Shown here: positions 52,068 to 60,448 of the stretch, piece after piece | Layout: the number at the start of each line of letters is the position of its first letter | Numbering within the stretch: position 1 is the stretch's first letter | Assembly: GCA_036381035.1 (NCBI GenBank) | Contig: DASVDQ010000099.1 | Span: forward strand, 42,960 to 106,959 | Length of the DNA: 64,000 nt | Source of the DNA: Trueperaceae bacterium | GTDB lineage: Bacteria > Deinococcota > Deinococci > Deinococcales > Trueperaceae | Reading direction: 5' to 3' | The notes under the pieces: generated by a model | What the model was told of the DNA's origin: nothing | The model's input: only the letters and a program-made list of their open reading frames with translations | Databases searched by the model: none | Program-made: the position numbers and the translations under genes

Positions 52068-52643
52068 TCAGTCGTCGGCCGCGCCGGCGATCAGCGACGC
52101 CGCCGCGCTCTTCGCGAGCTCGGCGGCGCTCGCGTCGCCCGTCACGACGACGTAGACGCTGGCGCCCTCGAGCAGCATGGTGAGCTGCACCGCCAGCCCC
52201 TCCGGGTCGTGGAGGCCGGCCTCCCGCGCCTGGCGCGCGAAGTACTCCTCGACGTTCCTGGCGTGCTCCTGGGCGTAGGGGCGGGCGGTGTTGAGCTGCC
52301 CGCCCAGCTCGAACGTCGCCGAGACGAGCGGGCTCCCCCTGAAGTCGGGCGTCTGCGCCCACTCGACGAAGAGGTCGAAGACCGCGAGCATGCGCCCCAG
52401 CGGCTCGTCGGCCAGGCCCGGCGCCTGCGCCAGCCACTCGTCGCGCTCGGCCTGGCGGCGCTCCAGCACCGCCTTGACCAGCGCCTCCTTCGAGGGGAAG
52501 TGGTGGTAGAGGGTCATGCGCGCGACGCCGGCGCGCGCGATGATCTCGTTGATCCCCACGTTCGACACCCCGCGGGCGTAGAAGAGCCGGGCGGCGGTGT
52601 CGAGGAGACGCTCGGCTGCGCTCGATCGGGGTTGTTCGCTCAC
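52068..52643 (-). CDS. TetR-family transcriptional regulator
   Basis: A 191-residue repressor. The helix-turn-helix domain is LLDTAARLFYARGVSNVGIN, then EIIARAGVARMTLYHHFPSK and EALVKAVLERR at about residues 11-58. The remaining helical domain (about 70-190) binds an unknown ligand. The GTG 52643 start has TATCAT 6 nt upstream, suggesting leaderless expression, although the frame is open 63 nt further. A candidate operator ACCGGTCGGTCT lies between the -35 and -10 positions of that promoter, so autoregulation is likely. The nearest possible targets are YceI (convergent) and ftsH (upstream, same strand, terminated). Confidence 0.88.
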   Translation of the reverse strand: MSEQPRSSAAERLLDTAARLFYARGVSNVGINEIIARAGVARMTLYHHFPSKEALVKAVLERRQAERDEWLAQAPGLADEPLGRMLAVFDLFVEWAQTPDFRGSPLVSATFELGGQLNTARPYAQEHARNVEEYFARQAREAGLHDPEGLAVQLTMLLEGASVYVVVTGDASAAELAKSAAASLIAGAADD

Positions 52644-52649
52644 GACCGG

Positions 52650-52670
52650 ATGATACGTACCGGTCGGTCT
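52650..52670 (-). promoter_or_regulatory. TetR gene promoter and candidate operator
   Basis: Read on the minus strand, TATCAT (52650-52655) is the -10 box 6 nt before the GTG start. Just upstream is AGACCGACCGGT (52659-52670), made of overlapping CCGGT/ACCGG half-sites as in many TetR operators. Confidence 0.45.
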
Positions 52671-52678
52671 GAGCACAA

Positions 52679-52702
52679 GGGGCGCGCCGCGAAGCGCGCC
52701 CC
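52679..52702 (-). terminator. Terminator after ftsH
   Basis: Perfect 9-bp stem GGGGCGCGC/GCGCGCCCC (52679-52687 and 52694-52702) with a 6-nt loop. On the minus strand the loop is TTCGCG, and the stem is followed by TTGTG. It separates ftsH from tetR. A second GC-rich hairpin (about 52708-52748) lies next to it. Confidence 0.6.
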
Positions 52703-52752
52703 ACACGCGAGCGGCTGCGGCGCCCCGGGCTGCCGGGCGCCGCTCGCCCGCC

Positions 52753-54633
52753 TCAGGCCGCGAGCGTGGCCTCGCGCTCGCCCAGGCCCACGACCTCCCT
52801 GACCTCGGCGGCGTCCAGGGACTCGCGCTCGAGCAGCGCCGCGGCGAGGGCCTCGAGCTCGCGCCTGTGCGCCTCCAGCAGCTCCTTGGCGCGGCGGTAG
52901 CACTCGTCGACGATGCGCCTCACCTCGGCGTCGACCAGTCGCGCCGTCTCCTCGCTCAGCGGCTTGGCCGCGGGGGCGGTAGCGTCGCCGCTGAGGTAGG
53001 GGTCGTCGCGCGAGGCCAGCGAGAGCGGTCCGACGCCGCTGCTCATGCCCCAGCGCGTGACCATCATGCGGGCGAGCTTGGTCACCTGCTCGAGGTCGTT
53101 CTCTGCGCCGGTGGTGCGGTCGCCGTAGACGAGCTCCTCGGCCGCGCGTCCCCCGAGGGCGCCGACGATGCGCGCCCGCACGTAGGCCTCCGAGAAGTTG
53201 TAGCGGTCGTCGTCGGGCGCCTGGTAAGTGACACCCAGCGAGTGGCCGCGCGGCGTGATCGTCACGCGGGTCACGGGGTCGGCCTCGGGTAGCACGAGCC
53301 CGACGATCGCGTGGCCCGCCTCGTGGTAGGCGATCCGCTCCCTGTCGCGCTGGCCGAGCACGAGCGGGCGCTTCGGGCCCAGGACGAGCTTCTCGAGAGC
53401 GTCCTCGAAGTCCCGCCGCGCGACGGCGCGGGCGTCGCGGCGGGCCGCCGCCAGCGCGGCCTCGTTGACGAGGTTCCTCAGCTCGGCGCCGACGAGGCCG
53501 GGCGTCTTCGCGGCGAGCGCCGCGAGGTCGACGTCCTCGTCCAGCGGCACGCGGCGCGTGTGCACCCGCAGCACGGCCAGCCTCCCGGCCTTGTCCGGCG
53601 CCTGCACCGTGACGCGGCGGTCGAAGCGGCCGGGACGCAGGAGGGCGGGGTCGAGGACGTCGGGACGGTTCGTCGCGCCGATGACGATCACGCCCTCGCT
53701 GGCCGAGAAGCCGTCCATCTCGGTGAGGATCTGGTTCAGCGCCTGCTCCTGCTCGGCGTTCGCGCCCGAGTAGCTGCCGGCGCCGCGGGCGCGTCCTATG
53801 GCGTCGAGCTCGTCGATGAAGACGATGGCCGGCGCGGCCTCGCGCGCCTTCTGGAAGAGGTCGCGCGCCCGGCTCGCGCCCACGCCCACGATCATCTCGA
53901 CGAACTCCGAGGCGTTCATGCTGAAGAACGGCACGCCGGCCTCGCCGGCCACGGCCCTGGCGAGGAGGGTCTTGCCGGTGCCCGGCTGGCCCACCAGCAG
54001 CACGCCCTTCGGCGCCGTGCCGCCCAGGCGCGTGTACTTCTCCGGGTGGCGGAGGAAGTCGACGACCTCCTCGAGCTCGGCCTTGGCCTCGTCGATGCCG
54101 GCGACGTCGTCGAAGGTCACGGTCAGGGAGCCGCCCTCGAAGCGCCGCGGGTCGCTCTTGCCGATCGCGAAGCCCAGGTTCCCGCCCAGGCGCCTTATCA
54201 GCAGGAAGCCCCCGCCGATCAGCAGGAGCGCCGGCACGAGCTGCAGGAAGAAGGTCAGGAGCGGGTTCCGCTCGGCGTCGGCGGCGACGGCGCTGACGAC
54301 CACGCCCTGCTCGAGGAGCAGCGCGCCGATCTCCGGCAGCGCGAAGGCGGGCAGGGTGGTCGTGAACTCCTCCAGCTCGCGCTCGCCGCCCCGCACCGTG
54401 GCGACGGCGGCGGGACGCTCCAGCGTCACGGCGAGGGTCCGGTCGCGGGCGGTGACGCTGGCGACGTTGCCGGAGCGCAGCTGGCCGAGGAAGGCGGAGT
54501 AGGTGACGGCCGCGGGGCGCCGCGCCTGCGTGACCAGCACGGCCGCGACGGGAGCGGCGACGAGGACCGCGGCGGCGGCGACCAGGGCCCACGGGCGCCA
54601 GCGCCTGCGGGGAGCGCGCTCGACCCGCGTCAC
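52753..54633 (-). CDS. ftsH: ATP-dependent zinc metalloprotease FtsH
   Basis: A 626-residue membrane AAA protease. Two transmembrane helices ([20 protein letters not shown] near 14-33; [19 protein letters not shown] near 131-149) flank a small extracytoplasmic domain. The AAA part has Walker [12 protein letters not shown]; the usual GPPGTGKT is changed to GQPGTGKT. Walker B is [11 protein letters not shown] and the second region of homology [20 protein letters not shown]. The zinc site is [10 protein letters not shown], with the third ligand in the region [12 protein letters not shown]. Start GTG 54633 overlaps the stop of the upstream MarR gene as GTGA. It may be one of several FtsH paralogues in this genome. 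Confidence 0.93.
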   Translation of the reverse strand: MTRVERAPRRRWRPWALVAAAAVLVAAPVAAVLVTQARRPAAVTYSAFLGQLRSGNVASVTARDRTLAVTLERPAAVATVRGGERELEEFTTTLPAFALPEIGALLLEQGVVVSAVAADAERNPLLTFFLQLVPALLLIGGGFLLIRRLGGNLGFAIGKSDPRRFEGGSLTVTFDDVAGIDEAKAELEEVVDFLRHPEKYTRLGGTAPKGVLLVGQPGTGKTLLARAVAGEAGVPFFSMNASEFVEMIVGVGASRARDLFQKAREAAPAIVFIDELDAIGRARGAGSYSGANAEQEQALNQILTEMDGFSASEGVIVIGATNRPDVLDPALLRPGRFDRRVTVQAPDKAGRLAVLRVHTRRVPLDEDVDLAALAAKTPGLVGAELRNLVNEAALAAARRDARAVARRDFEDALEKLVLGPKRPLVLGQRDRERIAYHEAGHAIVGLVLPEADPVTRVTITPRGHSLGVTYQAPDDDRYNFSEAYVRARIVGALGGRAAEELVYGDRTTGAENDLEQVTKLARMMVTRWGMSSGVGPLSLASRDDPYLSGDATAPAAKPLSEETARLVDAEVRRIVDECYRRAKELLEAHRRELEALAAALLERESLDAAEVREVVGLGEREATLAA

Positions 54634-55079
54634 GACTCGTCCGCCTCGAGCACCGAGAGCGCCCCGAAGAGCTGGTCGACGCCGGCCATGCCGAGGCGCG
54701 CGATCTTCGGCTGCAGCGACGCGGCCAGGCAGTCGCGGCTGCGCGCCACCACGCGCTTGCCCTCGCGCGTCAGCGAGACGCGGAAGCGCCTGAGGTCCTG
54801 CGAGTCGACGGCCCGCTCCACCAGGCCGCGCCCCTCGAGGGAGCGCAGCAGGCGGCTGACCGTCGAGGGCGGGAGGCCCGTCGAACGGCTCACGACCGTG
54901 GGGTGGGAGGTCACGACGAGCTCGTTGAGCACGAGCAGCTCGGGGAAGCTGAGCCCGAGGCGGGAGGCGCAGCCCTCGCCGAAGCCGACGAGGGTCCGCC
55001 TCGCCCGCTGCAGGCTGGCCAGCAGCCGGAGCGCGGCCTCGCGCTCCGAGGTCGGCAGGGTCGAGCCGGGTGAGGTCAC
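54630..55079 (-). CDS. MarR-family transcriptional regulator
   Basis: A 149-residue winged-helix regulator. The DNA-binding part has FPELLVLNELVVTSHPTVVS, then RSTGLPPSTVSRLLRSLEGR and GLVERAVDSQDLRRFRVSLT with the wing Asp/Arg pair. N- and C-terminal helices form the dimer interface. One Cys (SRDCLAASLQ) and another in the N-terminal helix (GEGCASRLGLS) could allow redox control. GTG 55079 has a TTGCAA/TATCCT promoter ending 7 nt upstream (leaderless). The stop overlaps the ftsH start, so ftsH translation depends on this gene. Coupling a MarR regulator to ftsH is not a usual arrangement. Confidence 0.87.
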   Translation of the reverse strand: MTSPGSTLPTSEREAALRLLASLQRARRTLVGFGEGCASRLGLSFPELLVLNELVVTSHPTVVSRSTGLPPSTVSRLLRSLEGRGLVERAVDSQDLRRFRVSLTREGKRVVARSRDCLAASLQPKIARLGMAGVDQLFGALSVLEADES

Positions 55080-55086
55080 GGCGACA

Positions 55087-55115
55087 AGGATATGTCAGCC
55101 ACAGGATAGTTGCAA
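55087..55115 (-). promoter_or_regulatory. Promoter of the marR-ftsH operon
   Basis: On the minus strand, TTGCAA (55110-55115) and TATCCT (55087-55092) are exactly 17 bp apart in an AT-rich patch, and the -10 box ends 7 nt before the GTG start. A GGATA direct repeat lies across the region and could be a regulator site. Confidence 0.55.
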
Positions 55116-55210
55116 ATGGAAGTATTAGTGACGACGCGTCACACCCGCGGCCCACACCGCGCTCATGGGCGGCGCTCGACGGGGCGGGGCGGGCGCGCCC
55201 GGCCCCTCCC

Positions 55211-58200
55211 TCAGGCGGGGAAGGCGCGGGCGTGCGCCTCGCGCAGGCGCGCGAGGGTGAGGGCGGACGTGTCGGGCAGCGTCAGGTGGGCCGCCCCCAG
55301 GACGTCCTCTGGACCGACGCCGACCGCCGCCATGCCCGCCCCCACCACCGCCTCGACCCCGGCCGCCGCGTCCTCGACGCCGACGCACTCGTCGGTCAGC
55401 AGGCCGAGCGCGTGCGCGCCGCGCTCGAACGTCTCCGGCTCCGGCTTGCCGCGGAACACCAGGCTCGGGTCGACGACGGCGGCGAAGCGCCCCGCGAGGC
55501 CGAGGCGGGAGAGCACGGCGGGGGCGTTGCGGCTGGCCGACGCCAGGGCGAACCTCACGCCGGCGGCGTCGAGCTCGTCGAGCAGCTCGCGCACCCCGGG
55601 CAGCACGTCGGCGGGACCGAGGCGCGAGAGCAGCTCGACGTAGCGGCGGTTCTTCCGTTCGGCGAGCTCGTGCAGCTCGCCCTCTGAGAGCACGAGACCA
55701 GAGCCCTCGAGGATCAGCTGCAGCGACCGCAGCCTGTCGACGCCCTTCAGCGCCTCGTTGCGCCGCCTGTCGAACGGCACGCCGAGGTGGTCGGCCAGCT
55801 CCTGCCACGCCTGGTAGTGCAGCTCGGCCGTGTCCGTGATGACGCCGTCGAGGTCGAAGACGACGCCGCGGAGCTCGGGGCCCGTCGGCACGGCGACCGC
55901 CGACCCGGGAGCGAGCTCCACGGGGCGTCCGCGGTGCAGCAGCTCGACCGGTCTACCTGCCAGCAGGCGGTACGTGGTGGACGCGCGCGTGACGTCGACG
56001 AGGAAGCGGGACCCGCGCCAGTTCAGACGGAACGCCAGCCTCCGCCAGCGCGCGGGCAGCCGCGGGCGCAGCGAGACGCGGCCGCCCTCCACCCGGTAGC
56101 CGGCGAAGCCGTCGACCAGAGCCAGGTAGGTGCCCCCCATGGCCGCGACGTGCACGCCGTGGTCGGCGTTGCCGTGCGTGTCGTCGAGGTCGATGCGCGC
56201 CGTGGCGTCGAAGAAGAGCGCTGCCGTCTCGAGGTCGCCCAGCTCGGCGTAGGCGACCGCGTGGGCGCAGGCGGAGAGGGAGGAGTCGTGCGTCGTTCGC
56301 GGGGCGTAGTAGGCGACGTCGCGGCGGAGCTGCCAGCGCGGCACGTCGTGGGGGAGGAGCGTGTGCGCCAGCACCACGTCGGCCTGCTTCAGGACCTGGT
56401 GCCGGTAGATGTCGAGGTAGTGGTAGTGCAGCAGCAGGGGGTAGCTCTCCGGCGGCACCTCGTCCCACGGCCACTCGGGCTTCGAGAGGAAGCTCGCGTC
56501 CTGCTTCGTCACGCCGAGGCGGTCGTCGACGGCCAGGTGCACGAGGGGGGCGAGCTCGAACCAGCGCGCCACCTCCTCGTCCCGCAGGCCGACGCGCTCC
56601 TTCACCGCCGCGAAGCGCCCGGGGTCGCGCAGCGCGAGCGAGCCGGCCAGCTCGGCGGCGTAGAGCAGGGTCTCGCGCACGAGCTTGTTCGTGTAGTGGT
56701 TGTCGTCGATCAGCGCCGTGTACTCGTCGGGCCCCGTGACCGTGTGCAGGTGGAACCTGCCGTCGAGGCCCACGGAGCCGTAGCCCGCGTAGAAGCGCGC
56801 GCACTCGAAGACGACGTCGGCGCCGCCCTCCCACAGGAGCTCGACGTCGTCCGTGGCCTCCACGTAGCGCCTGAGCGCCAGCACGATGTCGCCGTCGATG
56901 TGCACCTGCGCGGTGCCGGCGGGGAAGTACGCCGAGGCCTCTGGTCCGGCGATCGTGCGCCACGGGTAGAGCGCCCCGGCGCGGTGCAGCTCGCGAGCGC
57001 GGGCCACGGCCGCCGGCAGCAGGGCGACGCGGTAGGAGAGCAGCGACCTGGCCAGCTCGGGCCAGACGCGCGTGAGCACGGGCACGACGTAGACCTCGCT
57101 GTCCCAGAACGTGTGCCCCTCGTAGCCCTCGCCGGTGAGCCCCTTGGCGGCGATGCTGGTGCGGCCGTCGCGCCCGGCGCCCTGCAACAGGTGGAAGAGC
57201 CCCAAGCGCACCGCCTGCTGCACGTCGTCGTCGCCCTCTACGACGACGTCGGAGGACTCCCAGAACCGCTCCAGGAACGCCCGCTGGCCCTCGAGGAGAG
57301 CCGTGACGCCGCCCGCGGCGGCGTAGGCGTCGAGCTCGGCGCGGGCGGCGCCCAGGAGGTCCGCCGGCTGCGCCAGGCGCGCGTCGAGGTAGACCACGCG
57401 CACGTCCACGCGCACCGGACCCGCGGCGTCGAAGGTCGCCGACCAGGAGGCGGAGAACGGCTCGCTGGCGGCGGAGGAGACGAAGCCGGCGCCCGTGATC
57501 TCGTGGTCGGCGCCGCAGACGAGCTGCATGCCGCTGCGGTCGGCTCGCTGGCTCAGCAGGAGCCTGCCGGCGGTGTCGTGCTCGTGGGCGACGGGCTGCA
57601 GGACCTGCCCGGCGAGCGCGGAGCCGAGACGCGGGTCGCCCCTCTCGACCTGGTTGCGCACGCGCCCGTCGACGGTGTGGCCGACGTCGAGCCGCACGGG
57701 GCCGTCGAGCGGCTCCACCTCGAGGCGGATCGCCATGCGCGGGGCGTGCTCCAGGGAGACGCACCGCGTGTACCTCAGCCGCGTCCTCTTGCCGTCCGCG
57801 CCGGCCCAGACGAGCGAGCGGGTCAGCGTGCCGCTACGCAGGTCGAGCGCGCGCTCGTGCCCCGCGGCGCGCGCACCGACGCGCACCGGCTCGCCGTCGA
57901 CGGCCACGGTCAGGCGCGTCGCGTCGGTGACGTTGAGGAGCGTCTGCCTGACCTTCGCCTGGCCGTAGCCGCCCTCCGCGTAGACGATCTGGTCGAGCTC
58001 GTGGAAGCCGTTGAGGAAGGTGCCCGGCACGGAGGCGACGCCGGGAGGCGCCCCCTCGTCGAGGACCCCGCGCACGCCCAGGTAGCCGTTGCCGAGCGCG
58101 AAGACGCTCTCGTGGGCCGCCAGGCGCTCGGGGTCGAAGGCGACCTCGCGCACCCGCCACGGCTCGACCGTGAGGCTGCGCCTGCCCTCGCGGCGCAGCC

Positions 58201-58222
58201 GCTCGAGACCCCGCGCCGGCAC
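55211..58222 (-). CDS. GH65 disaccharide phosphorylase fused to beta-phosphoglucomutase
   Basis: A 1003-residue bifunctional enzyme. Residues 1 to about 770 are a GH65 phosphorylase (maltose, trehalose or kojibiose type): GHTFWDSEVYVVPVLTRVWP near 375-394, the general acid Glu500 in TVTGPDEYTALIDDNHYTNK, the KQDASFL stretch and the phosphate-binding TTHDSSLSACAHAV region. Residues about 785-1003 are a HAD mutase of the beta-PGM type, with nucleophile Asp790 and Asp792 in VVFDLDGVITDTAELHYQAW, ALASASRN and the motif IV region ECVGVEDAAAG. The pair would split a disaccharide with phosphate to beta-glucose 1-phosphate and convert it to glucose 6-phosphate. Start GTG 58222 lies 1 nt after the stop of the aldolase gene. 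The precise disaccharide is not determined. Confidence 0.9.
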   Translation of the reverse strand: MPARGLERLRREGRRSLTVEPWRVREVAFDPERLAAHESVFALGNGYLGVRGVLDEGAPPGVASVPGTFLNGFHELDQIVYAEGGYGQAKVRQTLLNVTDATRLTVAVDGEPVRVGARAAGHERALDLRSGTLTRSLVWAGADGKRTRLRYTRCVSLEHAPRMAIRLEVEPLDGPVRLDVGHTVDGRVRNQVERGDPRLGSALAGQVLQPVAHEHDTAGRLLLSQRADRSGMQLVCGADHEITGAGFVSSAASEPFSASWSATFDAAGPVRVDVRVVYLDARLAQPADLLGAARAELDAYAAAGGVTALLEGQRAFLERFWESSDVVVEGDDDVQQAVRLGLFHLLQGAGRDGRTSIAAKGLTGEGYEGHTFWDSEVYVVPVLTRVWPELARSLLSYRVALLPAAVARARELHRAGALYPWRTIAGPEASAYFPAGTAQVHIDGDIVLALRRYVEATDDVELLWEGGADVVFECARFYAGYGSVGLDGRFHLHTVTGPDEYTALIDDNHYTNKLVRETLLYAAELAGSLALRDPGRFAAVKERVGLRDEEVARWFELAPLVHLAVDDRLGVTKQDASFLSKPEWPWDEVPPESYPLLLHYHYLDIYRHQVLKQADVVLAHTLLPHDVPRWQLRRDVAYYAPRTTHDSSLSACAHAVAYAELGDLETAALFFDATARIDLDDTHGNADHGVHVAAMGGTYLALVDGFAGYRVEGGRVSLRPRLPARWRRLAFRLNWRGSRFLVDVTRASTTYRLLAGRPVELLHRGRPVELAPGSAVAVPTGPELRGVVFDLDGVITDTAELHYQAWQELADHLGVPFDRRRNEALKGVDRLRSLQLILEGSGLVLSEGELHELAERKNRRYVELLSRLGPADVLPGVRELLDELDAAGVRFALASASRNAPAVLSRLGLAGRFAAVVDPSLVFRGKPEPETFERGAHALGLLTDECVGVEDAAAGVEAVVGAGMAAVGVGPEDVLGAAHLTLPDTSALTLARLREAHARAFPA

Positions 58223-58223
58223 G

Positions 58224-59276
58224 TCAGGCGGAAGGCACGGCCGCCAGGTCGGGGCGCACCGCGTGGAGGTGGTCCAGGTGCTCGGTCAGCTCGCGCGCCG
58301 TCTCCTCGTCGAGCTGCGCGCCGGGCGCGCGCACCAGGGCGTGGCGGATCGCGCCGCGGCGGCGGTAGACCTCCTTGCGGACGGCCAGTCCGACGCCGGG
58401 CTGGAACTCGAAGGCGAGGAACGCGGCGGCCTTCCGGTACTCCGCCGACGCGCGGCGCCGGGCCTCGTCGCCCGCCGACGAGCCGCGGACGGCGCCGACG
58501 AGGAGCTCGGGGAACGACACGCCGGTCATCACGCCGGCGGCGCCGCGCGCCAGCTCCTCGACGAGGTGGAGGCCGCCGAGGCCGCCGAGGACCGCCAGGC
58601 CGGGGGCCAGGCGCTTGAGCGCGCTCAGCTTCGCGCCGGTGGGCGGGTCCTCGAGCTTCACCGTCGTCACGGACGGCACCTCGGTGTGGAGACTGGCCAA
58701 GGTGGCCGGCGAGACCCGCACGCCCGTCGACGCCGGGTAGTCGTGCACGACCACGGGCAGGCGACCGCCGCCGGCGGCGAGGGCCTCGTCGAGCTCGCGG
58801 TACTGGGCCAGCACGGCGGCCTCGTCGGAGGCGACAGGCGCGACCATCAGGCCGGCGGCGCCGAGCTCGACGAAGCGCAGGGCGCGCTCGACGGACACCT
58901 TCACGCCGCCCGCGCTGGCGCCGGCGACGACGGGAACGCGTCCGCCCGCGGCCTGCACCGCCACCGAGACGACGACCTCCTGCTCGGCCTCCGAGAGCTT
59001 GTGGGCCTCGCCGAGGAAGCCCAGGACCGTGACGCCGTCCACGCCGGCGGCCACGAGGAACCGGACGAGGGAGGCCACGCTCTCCTCGTCGAGCCTGCCG
59101 TCCGGGGTGAAGGGCGTGGGCATGATCGTGTGGACGCCGCGGAGGGCGGCGGGTCGGTCGTCCGGCCCGCGGCGCTCCGACGCGCCGGGTGCCGAGCCTC
59201 GGTCCTCCAGGTCTGCGACTCGCGTGTCCGTATCGTGCGCGCTGCGCGGCGCGCTCCCCTGGCTGTTCACTCCCAC
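58224..59276 (-). CDS. Dihydrodipicolinate synthase/N-acetylneuraminate lyase family protein
   Basis: Up to 350 residues, class I aldolase of the DapA family. The TIM barrel starts at LRGVHTIMPTPFTPDGRLDE near residue 45. The Schiff-base Lys lies in VTTVKLEDPPTG and the catalytic Tyr in VVHDYPASTGVRV. The first 44 residues are not family-conserved, so the true start may be later than GTG 59276. That start overlaps the recombinase gene by 10 nt. It is not clearly a true DapA: members with similar context act on sugar acids, hydroxyproline or sialic acid. The close link to the GH65 fusion suggests carbohydrate catabolism. Confidence 0.83.
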   Translation of the reverse strand: MGVNSQGSAPRSAHDTDTRVADLEDRGSAPGASERRGPDDRPAALRGVHTIMPTPFTPDGRLDEESVASLVRFLVAAGVDGVTVLGFLGEAHKLSEAEQEVVVSVAVQAAGGRVPVVAGASAGGVKVSVERALRFVELGAAGLMVAPVASDEAAVLAQYRELDEALAAGGGRLPVVVHDYPASTGVRVSPATLASLHTEVPSVTTVKLEDPPTGAKLSALKRLAPGLAVLGGLGGLHLVEELARGAAGVMTGVSFPELLVGAVRGSSAGDEARRRASAEYRKAAAFLAFEFQPGVGLAVRKEVYRRRGAIRHALVRAPGAQLDEETARELTEHLDHLHAVRPDLAAVPSA

Positions 59277-60337
59277 TCGGACAGGCTACCGCGCAGCCGG
59301 CCCCTGTCGACGGCGGCGTAGCGGCGCGCCATGTCGCTGGCCCGGTGCCTGAGGTGCTCCTGGACGAGGGCGAGGTCGCCGGTCTGCCGGTAGAGCCGCT
59401 TGCCGGCGGCGTGCCGCAGCGCGTGGACCCCCTTGAACTCCACCTGCGCCCTCTGGCAGAGCCGGCGCAGGCGGTTGTAGACGCCGTACTGCGAGCGCAG
59501 CTCGAGCACCTCGGCGCGGTGCCGGGCGACCGGGTCGCGCTCGACCTCGCGGGCGTAGGAGCTCAGCTCGGCGGCGAGCCGCGGGCTGATCACGACCTCC
59601 TCCCGCTCCTCGTCTCCGTCCTCGGCGCCCTCGCGCCGGCCCGGTCCGGGGCTCGCCGGACGCACGCGCAGCGTGCCGGACCGCAGGTCGACGTCCTCCC
59701 AGCGCAGGCGGACCATCTCGCCCACGCGCAGGCCGGCGTGGGCGCCGAGCAGGAGCATGACGCGCTCGTGGGCGTCGCGCGCGGCGGCGAGCAGCTCGTT
59801 GAGCTCCATCTCCGTGTAGGCGCGCGCCCCGTCGGTGTCGTCGGCGCCGGCGAAGTCGCCCCGGCCGAGGTCGCGGAACGGGTCCGCGGTCGTCGCCCCC
59901 GCCCAGGTCAGCGCCCCGTAGAGCGCCCTGCCGGACGCGACCCGCAGCGCCACGGTGGCGGGGGATAGGGGACCGCGCTTCACCCTGCGTCCGCGCCTGC
60001 CCTGCGGCTGGCTCGCGACGAGAGGCTCCCGCTCGCCCTCGAGCAGGCGGCGGACGTACTCGCGCCCCGCCTCACGGCTCGGCGCCAGCAGGTCGTCCTC
60101 CGGCCAGAGCGCGAGGAGCTCCTTGAGGCCGCGCCGGTAGGCGCGCAGCGTGTGCCGGCTGGGGCGCGACCCCGGCAGCGTCAGGTGCGCCTCGACCAGC
60201 TCCCACAGCCCCTGCTCGTCGCGCGCCGCGGCCGCGTTCTCGGCGTGACGCCTCAGCGCCTCCTCGGAGAGGCCCTGGAGCCTGGCGACGCGCTGGGCCG
60301 GCGTGGCCCCCGAGAGCTCGAGCGAGGTGATGCTCAC
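59267..60337 (-). CDS. Tyrosine recombinase (XerC/D-like integrase), copy 1
   Basis: A 356-residue site-specific recombinase. The N-terminal SAM-like core-binding domain (about 45-165) includes SRHTLRAYRRGLKELLALWP and LYGALTWAGATTADPF. The catalytic domain has the first Arg in LLLGAHAGLRVGEMVRLRWE, then the box GVHALRHAAGKRLYRQTGDL (HxxR), QEHLRHRASDMARRY with the third His/Arg, and the nucleophile Tyr in ARRYAAVDRG. An acidic and Gly-rich insertion (GREGAEDGDEEREE-like) lies between the first Arg and the HxxR box. A second, clearly related copy lies 2.8 kb away on the same strand. The aldolase gene overlaps its 3' end. Confidence 0.9.
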   Translation of the reverse strand: MSITSLELSGATPAQRVARLQGLSEEALRRHAENAAAARDEQGLWELVEAHLTLPGSRPSRHTLRAYRRGLKELLALWPEDDLLAPSREAGREYVRRLLEGEREPLVASQPQGRRGRRVKRGPLSPATVALRVASGRALYGALTWAGATTADPFRDLGRGDFAGADDTDGARAYTEMELNELLAAARDAHERVMLLLGAHAGLRVGEMVRLRWEDVDLRSGTLRVRPASPGPGRREGAEDGDEEREEVVISPRLAAELSSYAREVERDPVARHRAEVLELRSQYGVYNRLRRLCQRAQVEFKGVHALRHAAGKRLYRQTGDLALVQEHLRHRASDMARRYAAVDRGRLRGSLSEWE

Positions 60338-60448
60338 GAGGCCACGCTAAGCCGTCCGCGCCCGTGCGACGGTGAACCTGGTCGCATTATCAAATCTGGG
60401 CGTGTCCACGAACGAGCGGGCGACCGCGACGCCGCACTCCCTCACCCC

